Below are positions 6,817 to 11,217 of a stretch of 11,217 nt of DNA, in pieces. The position numbers and the translations under genes were made by a program. The notes beneath the pieces were generated by a model. It searched no databases, was not told the DNA's origin, and saw only the letters and a list, made by a program, of their open reading frames with translations. Source of the stretch: Actinomycetes bacterium (GTDB taxonomy: Bacteria; Planctomycetota; Phycisphaerae; JAACET01); NCBI GenBank assembly GCA_030631725.1, contig DAOVKO010000042.1:1-11217 (forward strand), given 5' to 3'. Positions within the stretch are counted from its first letter, which is position 1, and every line of letters starts with the position of its first letter.

Positions 6817-8067
6817 TTATAAGTTACCCAGCTCCGGATCGCCACTTTCAGTTTGCATACTCTCCAGGGTGGATATTGAATCTCCTCTGTCGGCAGGAGA
6901 CCCCGGAGCCGGCAAGATATCAATCCCGTCTGCCGCCGGGTGAACCTTCACTCGGATTGCCCACAGGGCTTCAGTCCGGGCATCGTATGCGGGCCACCCC
7001 CCGGTATGATTGTACACACAGTAAATACTCCCGTCCGGCAAAAGCATCTGGTGCGAGTAGCCGTGGACGCTGGTGTCAACAGCATAGCCCAAGCCTTCTT
7101 CCGGGCCGTGCCAGGTTTGACCGCCATCGGGACTGAGTATTACGCGTAGCCCTCCTGTCTTGTAAGAACCATGGAAACAGGCAAGAACACCGCCGGGGGC
7201 AAGGACCAGGTGCGGATCAAAAAGGTCAACCCCGATGGAGACAGGTTCCGTCCAGCTTTTGCCACCGTCTTCTGAGAAGTAGATGGGACTTGTTCTGCGT
7301 GATATGACAACAATCCGTCCGTCAGGCAGTTCAACAATGGGCGATTCAGCCAGTCCACTTACCCCGTGGATTACCGAAACGACCTCAAAGGTAGCAGCCC
7401 GGTCAGTAGAGCGACAGATATTGAGCGGCTGCTTATCACTCCCTGGCTCAAGCTTGCCGCCTACCGTGCAGAGCACGGTTCCGTCTGAGAGCTGGATGGC
7501 CGAGCCGTTACCGAAACCTCCGTATGATTCACCGAGAAACTCCTGCGGCTTTGACCAGGTTTTCCCCCCATCGGTGGAACGCATATGCCAGGAGTGTACA
7601 TTGTTCGGCAAGGCATAAGTAAAATAGGTGCACAACAGTGTGCCGTCGTCTAACTCGAGAATTGTCGGACACCGGTCGTCATGCTCAGTGTCAATCAGCG
7701 TCTCCGGCTTCGACCAGGTGAGCCCTTTATCATCAGAATGCATAATATGGGCCCGCCCGCCCCGCGGCGCCCAAATATTCGGCAAACCAGATTTCTGCCA
7801 TTTTTCAAATTGCTTGCGAGACTCCGGATCCTTCCGAATCTCCTCGGTCCAGGGAACGCTGACGTGCCAGTAGCCGGATGTAAAGGTAAGCAGCCATCTG
7901 CCCGACCGTAACCCGGTGATCCCGACCCATGCGACAAAGCCGTTATACCCCTCGTATTCCTCCGGTTGATTGCACCAGGGGCCAACAAGCATCCGGCGAC
8001 AGAACCGGTACCGGTCTCCCGCCAAATCCTGGCCCGCTACCTTAAAACTGATCTTCCGTTTCATCAT
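6817..8067 (-). CDS. BNR/Asp-box sialidase-like beta-propeller protein, no signal peptide
   Basis: This 416-aa protein carries five Asp-boxes (S-x-D-x-G-x-T-W): SDDKGLTW (111-118), STDGGKTW (164-171), a degenerate STDRAATF (220-227), SEDGGKSW (265-272) and SPDGGQTW (312-319). The 45-55 residue spacing is that of the six-bladed propeller of sialidases and related BNR proteins. Many such proteins are annotated as exo-sialidases, but other glycoside-binding or hydrolysing roles exist. I cannot place the arginine triad or nucleophilic tyrosine with confidence. No signal peptide is seen (MMKRKISFKVAG), so the protein is likely cytoplasmic, which is unusual for sialidases. Two adjacent ATGs are possible. 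The second (8062-8064) is better spaced, 6 bases from AAGGGAG. It heads the block of catabolic or biosynthetic sugar genes. Confidence 0.85.
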   Translation of the reverse strand: MMKRKISFKVAGQDLAGDRYRFCRRMLVGPWCNQPEEYEGYNGFVAWVGITGLRSGRWLLTFTSGYWHVSVPWTEEIRKDPESRKQFEKWQKSGLPNIWAPRGGRAHIMHSDDKGLTWSKPETLIDTEHDDRCPTILELDDGTLLCTYFTYALPNNVHSWHMRSTDGGKTWSKPQEFLGESYGGFGNGSAIQLSDGTVLCTVGGKLEPGSDKQPLNICRSTDRAATFEVVSVIHGVSGLAESPIVELPDGRIVVISRRTSPIYFSEDGGKSWTEPVSIGVDLFDPHLVLAPGGVLACFHGSYKTGGLRVILSPDGGQTWHGPEEGLGYAVDTSVHGYSHQMLLPDGSIYCVYNHTGGWPAYDARTEALWAIRVKVHPAADGIDILPAPGSPADRGDSISTLESMQTESGDPELGNL

Positions 8068-8118
8068 ATGCTCCCTTTTCCAAACGGCACACTGCCAAAG
8101 CTGACATTTCCCATATCA

Positions 8119-8144
8119 AAGGCTTGGCTACGGAACCAAGCTTT
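8119..8144. repeat. inverted repeat (hairpin) upstream of the BNR gene
   Basis: GCTTGG (8122-8127) and CCAAGC (8136-8141) form a stem around an 8-base loop. It is extended by a G-T pair and two A-T pairs to about nine pairs. It lies 52-77 bases upstream of the BNR start codon, in its likely 5' leader. No T-run follows on either strand, so a terminator is unlikely. A role in mRNA control or as a protein site is possible. Confidence 0.4.
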
Positions 8145-8177
8145 CCAATTTCACAGAAGTATCAAAATTCTCCTCGG

Positions 8178-8207
8178 ATTACAACCAATTGCAGTCTCTT
8201 TTTACAA
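8178..8207 (-). promoter_or_regulatory. weak candidate promoter for the BNR-led cluster
   Basis: On the minus strand TTGTAA (8202-8207, 4 of 6 to the -35 consensus) is followed after 18 bases by TGTAAT (8178-8183, 5 of 6 to the -10). A transcript would start about 105 bases before the BNR gene and include the 8119-8144 hairpin. The match is modest, so the stronger promoter at 8694-8722 may serve the cluster instead. Confidence 0.3.
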
Positions 8208-8332
8208 ATTTTGTCAGCAGAGCCACCCAAAATCCAGATTATTGGCCCTCGCTCTTTATCAGTCGTTTCTCCTGTAGAATTGATCGAGCTAGTTTCGATC
8301 GGTGTCTATTGTCCATGGCAATCGGGGACTAG

Positions 8333-8548
8333 TCAGTTTTTGCATGCCTTCAAGCGAGCCAACAGATCGTTGAGACCTCCTTCTATAAACCACCAGGTGG
8401 CCCGCATCTGGGCCGACGCGCCCGGTTTGAGGGGCTCGACATTGCCGGACCACTCAATCGCAGCGCGGGCTGGGGGGGCAACGGCGCAGAGTGCCAAGCC
8501 GATGAAAAAGGCCGTGCTCACCGACAATAGGGTTCTATATGTGTTCAT
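8333..8548 (-). CDS. small secreted protein of 71 aa, possibly the truncated start of a larger exported protein
   Basis: I chose the ATG at 8546-8548 because AAAGGAG lies 7 bases before it and the resulting N-terminus is a classic Sec signal peptide. It has a short polar start with one Arg, a hydrophobic core LLSVSTAFFIGLALCAV (about 7-23), and a cleavage site near PPARA-AIEW (29/30). The longer open frame reaching 8785 is not supported. The mature part is only about 42 aa. The first residues (AIEWSGNVEP) resemble the mature start of large secreted repeat proteins I recall from planctomycetes. The rest (for example MRATWWFIEGG) shows no fold I know, so the gene may be a 3'-truncated remnant. 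It follows a good promoter and a structured leader. It is transcribed towards the sugar cluster, 265 bases away. Confidence 0.5.
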   Translation of the reverse strand: MNTYRTLLSVSTAFFIGLALCAVAPPARAAIEWSGNVEPLKPGASAQMRATWWFIEGGLNDLLARLKACKN

Positions 8549-8672
8549 TGAATTTCTCCTTTGCCTGCCAGCCAAGGCAAGCGATTTGTGCCCCGCGTCT
8601 TGCGCCTCCACGGTCCGACAATCCTGTCCGCCTGGCCCCCGAGCGAATTCGGGCCGATAAAAGGGCGGCCAT
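8535..8672 (-). CDS. candidate 45-aa leader peptide overlapping the small secreted gene
   Basis: An ATG at 8670-8672 follows a very strong Shine-Dalgarno (GGAGGAGG) 22 bases or so downstream of the predicted -10. The frame is Arg- and Gly-rich (MAALLSARIRSGARR...), has no known motif, and ends with TAG at 8535-8537, just inside the start of the secreted protein gene. That overlap would allow translational coupling. A bare GC-rich leader with a chance open frame is the alternative. Confidence 0.3.
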   Translation of the reverse strand: MAALLSARIRSGARRTGLSDRGGARRGAQIACLGWQAKEKFNEHI

Positions 8673-8690
8673 AATCCTCCTCCGCCTGGG
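8549..8690 (-). promoter_or_regulatory. structured 5' leader of the small secreted gene
   Basis: On the minus strand the leader folds into a nested stem. CCGCC (8664-8668) pairs with GGCGG (8628-8632), enclosing GGCCCGA (8649-8655) paired with TCGGG-GGCC (8634-8642). A second hairpin, TTGCCT/AGGCAA (8561-8580), ends two bases before the secreted gene's Shine-Dalgarno. I compared it mentally with the c-di-GMP-I class and saw no convincing match. A regulatory role is inferred. Confidence 0.35.
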
Positions 8691-8693
8691 GAT

Positions 8694-8722
8694 ATCTTAT
8701 CATAATTGAAATTATTAGTCAA
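8694..8722 (-). promoter_or_regulatory. sigma70-type promoter, minus strand
   Basis: TTGACT (8717-8722, 5 of 6 to the -35) and TAAGAT (8694-8699, about 4 of 6 to the -10) are separated by 17 bases of A/T-rich DNA. It points to the structured leader and the 71-aa secreted gene, and possibly through it to the BNR-led cluster. It lies 62 bases from the divergent plus-strand promoter. Confidence 0.6.
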
Positions 8723-8784
8723 GTAAATTCCTGGCCATACAGAGGCCCGATGCGGGGGGACTGGCAGATGCCCAAACAAAAACA

Positions 8785-8812
8785 TTGACAGTGGCAGTTG
8801 AGGCCGTAGAAT
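8785..8812 (+). promoter_or_regulatory. sigma70-type promoter, plus strand
   Basis: A consensus -35 TTGACA (8785-8790) is followed after 16 bases by TAGAAT (8807-8812, 5 of 6 to the -10). Transcription would begin near 8819 and read into the phosphatase gene, giving a 5' leader of about 125 bases. Confidence 0.65.
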
Positions 8813-8818
8813 GTGGTC

Positions 8819-8945
8819 TAATTAATGGCCGCGATCGCTGTGAAATGTTCGGATAGTTACCGAGGTATCGCCATCTCCGGCCCATCGAAGTGTTTGCGGC
8901 CGGATGGGACGATGCAGGCGAGGCCTCGGCAGATGGAGGCTCACT
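8819..8945 (+). promoter_or_regulatory. 5' leader of the phosphatase gene with inverted repeats
   Basis: The leader holds CCCATC (8881-8886) paired with GATGGG (8903-8908) and a perfect 10-bp palindrome CGAGGCCTCG (8919-8928) a few bases before the Shine-Dalgarno GGAGG (8935-8939). The palindrome could be a protein site or a weak RBS-proximal hairpin. No known riboswitch was recognised. Confidence 0.3.
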
Positions 8946-9884
8946 ATGGCGATAGATACGTTCAAGCAGTGGTTGGCAGCTTTTGGGGACGAGGACGAAC
9001 TGACGGCCTTCAATCTGGCGGTCGTGGCTGAGGGCCTGGACATTATCAAGGACCTGAACGACCAGAATGTGGGCGGGGAGACGGTGGAGGAGCGCATCGG
9101 CGAATACAAGAGCTGGGACCCGGAAATCTTCAGAGTGGATAAGGACACCGAGGATCAATATTACAAACGTCTGGCAGCCCGCGGCGAGCCCATCATCTTC
9201 CTGAGCGAGGAGGCCGGCCGTGTGGAATTGAATCCCGACGCCTCCGGAGCGAAGAAGTTTGCCGTCTGCGATCCTTTCGACGGCAGCTACCTGTTTAAAC
9301 GTGGTATCCCCGATTTCTGGTACAGCTCCATGGCCCTGTACGACGAGCAGGGCAAGAGCCTGACCTGTGCTGTGGGCGACGGCGTCCAGCACAAGATCGC
9401 CTTCGCTAACGAAAAGGGCGTTTTCATCGTTGACATTGGCAGAGGAAAACCGGAACACAAATTTCAGCTCAATGCTGAATACCGGAATTTGATGGGCCGA
9501 CAGGACGTAACCGATCTGGCGAAGGCCTCCATCGAATCCTATGCGATGAAACCGAAGAAATACCTGTTTCCGCTGGTGGATGAATACCGCGAGGTCATGG
9601 ACCCCTTCAAGTTCTTCCTGCCCAACGGCGGGCCTTATGCCTTTGTCGACGTGGCCGAAGGGAAGATTGACTGCTACTTTGCTCGCAAGCAGCCCCACGT
9701 GGATATCTTTTCGGGCATCTTTATCGCCCGGCAGGCTGGTGCGGTAGTAACCGACTTTGACGGTAACGAAGTTACTTTTCCCGAAGACGTGGAAACCGTG
9801 CACGACGTGCTGGCTAGCACGAATCGCACACTGCACGACAAGGTGCTTGAGCTTATTGCCGGTTGTAAGAAGAAGATGAGCTGA
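8946..9884 (+). CDS. inositol monophosphatase superfamily phosphatase
   Basis: The ATG at 8946 is chosen because GGAGG lies 6 bases before it. An upstream in-frame ATG at 8904 has no such site. The 312-aa product carries the Li-sensitive, Mg-dependent phosphatase signatures. SEEAG (87-91) provides the metal-bridging glutamate. CDPFDGS (108-114) provides D109 and D112. HVDIFSGIFIARQAG (251-265) is the late WDxxAG-type motif, with D253. The superfamily includes inositol monophosphatase, fructose-1,6-bisphosphatase-like and bisphosphate nucleotidase enzymes. The replacements (DPFDGS for DPLDGT, VDIFSG for WDxxAG) do not tell which. It is cytoplasmic. It is followed after 34 bases by the beta-helix gene, in the same direction and under the same promoter, which suggests a joint sugar-phosphate or cyclitol-phosphate job. 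Confidence 0.88.
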   Translation: MAIDTFKQWLAAFGDEDELTAFNLAVVAEGLDIIKDLNDQNVGGETVEERIGEYKSWDPEIFRVDKDTEDQYYKRLAARGEPIIFLSEEAGRVELNPDASGAKKFAVCDPFDGSYLFKRGIPDFWYSSMALYDEQGKSLTCAVGDGVQHKIAFANEKGVFIVDIGRGKPEHKFQLNAEYRNLMGRQDVTDLAKASIESYAMKPKKYLFPLVDEYREVMDPFKFFLPNGGPYAFVDVAEGKIDCYFARKQPHVDIFSGIFIARQAGAVVTDFDGNEVTFPEDVETVHDVLASTNRTLHDKVLELIAGCKKKMS

Positions 9885-9918
9885 CCAGGCGGCGGCCAAG
9901 AAAATACGGGAGCAGCAA

Positions 9919-10869
9919 ATGTCAGAAGAAGTATTGAAAATAATGGAATTGAGCGAAGCCGACGTACCGGCGGAACTGAAAGCTGGGATGTATTTCGATT
10001 TCAAGGCTCATCCCTTCGAGCACGAGGCACTTTTTGAGCAGACCAGCTCGGTTTGCCAGGCTATCCGCAAGATCGGCGATTACGCCAAGGAATGGCTGGC
10101 CGAGGTCATCAAAAAGGCTCGCTCCGAACAAAAGGACACGAAGATTGTTACGTCCGACAACCCCCCAGGTTCCGCCTATATCCAAGGTAGCTTCAAAGCC
10201 ATTGTCTGTGCCGGAGCGGCTTTTGCGCCTCGATCGGTCATCGGAGCCAAAGACGGCACCGGGCTTATCTTCGTGGGATCCGGGGCCAAGCTGATAGGCT
10301 GCGAGCTCTACGTCAACAAAGGCGACATCTATGTGGGCTCAGGGACGACGATTGAAGCCGGGGCCGGTATCAAAGGGGCAAGTATCATCGGCAAGGATTG
10401 CGAGATTCGCCAAGGCGCGTATCTGCGGGGCGACTGCATGCTGGGCAACGGATGCACCATTCGCGGAGAAATCAAGAATACGGTGCTGATGGACAAGGCC
10501 AACTTTCCGCATCCGTCGTATCTGGGCGACAGCGTGTGCGGATACATGAGCCATTTCGGTAATCAGGCGACTACGGCCAATCTGGGTATCTATGAAGGCC
10601 TGCGGGACAACGACAAAAGGCTCAACCTCAAGGTCCGCCTGGGCGGCAAGACCTACGATCTGGGCAGCCCCAAAATGGGCGTGTGCATGGGCGATTTCTG
10701 TCAGCTGGGCTGCAACTGCGCCACGGACCCGGGAACGTTTCTCAGACCCTACACCATCGCCTATACCTTGACGCGGATCACGAAGGGATTTTATGGCCCC
10801 AACGAGATTCTAAAGAACAAGCCTATGGAGCGCGGGGTGGTCGAAAGGGCGCCCCTGCGACCATTATAG
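9919..10869 (+). CDS. GlmU C-terminal-like left-handed beta-helix transferase
   Basis: This 316-aa protein follows CGGGAG 6 bases before the ATG. Residues about 1-80 are a helical N-terminal region. Residues about 95-225 show hexapeptide-type left-handed beta-helix text (IYVGSGTTIEAGAGIKGASI, GKDCEIRQGAYLRG). FPHPSYLGDSVCG (196-208) with H198, then HFGNQATTANL, aligns with the NHLTYLGDAEIG...GAGT region of GlmU, where that histidine is catalytic. A second block, GSPKMGVCMGDFCQLG, with the tail to LRPL resembles the end of archaeal/bacterial bifunctional sugar-1-P enzymes. The uridylyltransferase domain of GlmU is absent, so it may act as a stand-alone acetyl- or acyl-transferase on an amino-sugar phosphate. 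Its last 68 residues recur in an inverted second copy at 11010-11217. Confidence 0.8.
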   Translation: MSEEVLKIMELSEADVPAELKAGMYFDFKAHPFEHEALFEQTSSVCQAIRKIGDYAKEWLAEVIKKARSEQKDTKIVTSDNPPGSAYIQGSFKAIVCAGAAFAPRSVIGAKDGTGLIFVGSGAKLIGCELYVNKGDIYVGSGTTIEAGAGIKGASIIGKDCEIRQGAYLRGDCMLGNGCTIRGEIKNTVLMDKANFPHPSYLGDSVCGYMSHFGNQATTANLGIYEGLRDNDKRLNLKVRLGGKTYDLGSPKMGVCMGDFCQLGCNCATDPGTFLRPYTIAYTLTRITKGFYGPNEILKNKPMERGVVERAPLRPL

Positions 10870-10907
10870 AAAAATCAAAAAGTAAAAATCAAACTGTAAA
10901 ATGACAG

Positions 10908-10971
10908 ATCAAAATGCAAAAAGTGAGAACGCAAACGATCTGGCGTACCATTGAACTTTTTGAATTTTGAT
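10908..10971. terminator. long AT-rich hairpin between convergent genes, possible bidirectional terminator
   Basis: A 17-base arm at 10908-10924 (ATCAAAATGCAAAAAGT) pairs with 10955-10971 at 16 of 17 positions around a 30-base loop. It sits between two convergent genes and is flanked by A- and T-runs. It lacks the GC-rich stem of a classic intrinsic terminator. The surrounding spacer repeats the unit ATCAAAA or its complement several times (for example around 10874, 10888, 10909, 10965, 10979 and 11000). Confidence 0.4.
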
Positions 10972-11009
10972 TTGTAGTTTTGATTTCTGCCTTTTGCATT
11001 TTGATTTTT

Positions 11010-11217
11010 CTATAGCGGCCGCAGGGGTGCCCTTTCGACCACCCCGTGCTCCATAGGCTTGTTCTTCAGAATCTCGTTGGGACCGTAGAATCCCTTCGTG
11101 ATCCGCGTCAAGGTATAGGCGATGGTATAGGGCCGCAGAAACGTTCCCGGGTCCGTTGCGCAGCTGCAGCCCAGCTGGCAGAAGTCGCCCATGCACACCC
11201 CCATCTTGGGGCTGCCC
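11010..11217 (-). CDS. second copy of the left-handed beta-helix transferase, C-terminal part (runs off the window)
   Basis: The last 68 codons and the stop (TAG at 11010-11012) of a minus-strand gene are present; the 5' part is beyond the window. The visible protein differs from the plus-strand copy by only two residues (Asn to Ser and Arg to His in the ME-R/H-GVVERAP stretch). At DNA level 18 codons differ, 16 of them silently. It is thus a functional-looking paralogue rather than a decayed fragment. It faces the first copy tail to tail, 140 bases between stops. Whether it also has a phosphatase partner upstream cannot be seen here. Confidence 0.85.
   Translation of the reverse strand, partial: GSPKMGVCMGDFCQLGCSCATDPGTFLRPYTIAYTLTRITKGFYGPNEILKNKPMEHGVVERAPLRPL

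Larger units (their letters stand above)
10662..11217. repeat. large imperfect inverted repeat (219-base arms) formed by two gene 3' ends
   Basis: Arm 10662-10880 and the reverse complement of 10999-11217 align without gaps over 219 bases, with 19 differences (about 91% identity). The right arm is cut by the window end, so it may be longer. Identity continues past both stop codons for 11 bases (AAAAATCAAAA) and then fades in the AT-rich spacer (10881-10998). Confidence 0.9.

Noticed and set aside
6645..6923. 92-codon minus-strand frame spanning the gap between BNR and deacetylase genes
   Set aside because: It overlaps both neighbouring genes in another frame, has no clear Shine-Dalgarno, and shows no recognisable motif.
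8124..8660. 178-codon plus-strand frame
   Set aside because: It is antisense to the signal-peptide gene and its leader and crosses several non-coding structures; its text looks random.
8549..8690. Possible c-di-GMP-I (GEMM) riboswitch
   Set aside because: A GGCGCAAGACGC stretch recalls part of the class, but the conserved core and tetraloop-receptor pattern are not present in order.
8715..10004. 429-codon open frame on the minus strand
   Set aside because: It is antisense to the phosphatase and the start of the beta-helix gene, both of which have family motifs, ribosome binding sites and a promoter. Its own translation shows no motif, and it would overrun the divergent promoters.
1..11217. 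CRISPR arrays, tRNA or rRNA genes
   Set aside because: No regularly spaced repeats, cloverleaf with CCA end, or conserved rRNA segments were seen on either strand.

Overview
The window reads as a bacterial chromosome segment of roughly even base composition. Shine-Dalgarno sites and sigma70-like promoters are visible. The lineage is not proven. The mix of tandem Gfo/Idh/MocA dehydrogenases, a BNR-repeat protein, a small secreted protein beginning IEWSGNVEP after its signal peptide, and AT-rich ATCAAAA-type intergenic repeats fits an uncultured Planctomycetes/Phycisphaerae-like genome. That placement is inference only.

Layout. (1) Positions 1-1285 are accessory DNA. They hold a 57-codon unassigned ORF with a strong ribosome binding site, short direct repeats, and the remnant of an IS110-family element. 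The remnant has a DEDD (RuvC-like) transposase N-terminus that is frameshifted and lacks its C-terminal half. It is preceded by about 175 nt of strongly structured DNA that resembles in place, size and architecture the bridge-RNA end of IS110-group elements. (2) Positions 8067 to 1286, all on the minus strand, carry six genes in the order BNR/sialidase-like protein, NodB-like deacetylase, DegT-type PLP aminotransferase, two tandem Gfo/Idh/MocA dehydrogenases, and a protein with a nucleotidyltransferase-like N-terminus. The last five are close enough to be one operon. (3) Positions 8333-8945 are a divergent control region. A minus promoter drives a structured leader with an overlapping 45-aa leader ORF and a 71-aa secreted protein. 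A plus promoter drives the next pair. (4) Positions 8946-10869 on the plus strand encode an inositol-monophosphatase-superfamily phosphatase and a GlmU-C-like left-handed beta-helix transferase. (5) Positions 10870-11217 hold an AT-rich hairpin spacer and the 3' end of a second, inverted, near-identical copy of the beta-helix gene, which runs off the window.

How the genes may work together (inference). Gfo/Idh dehydrogenases make keto-sugars or keto-cyclitols, and DegT aminotransferases aminate them. This pairing is known from kanosamine, aminocyclitol and amino-nucleotide-sugar pathways. The deacetylase and BNR protein show no signal peptide and could act on cytoplasmic glycan or sugar intermediates. 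The divergent phosphatase and acetyltransferase-like pair could complete an amino-sugar or cyclitol chemistry, but sharing a substrate is not shown by the sequence.
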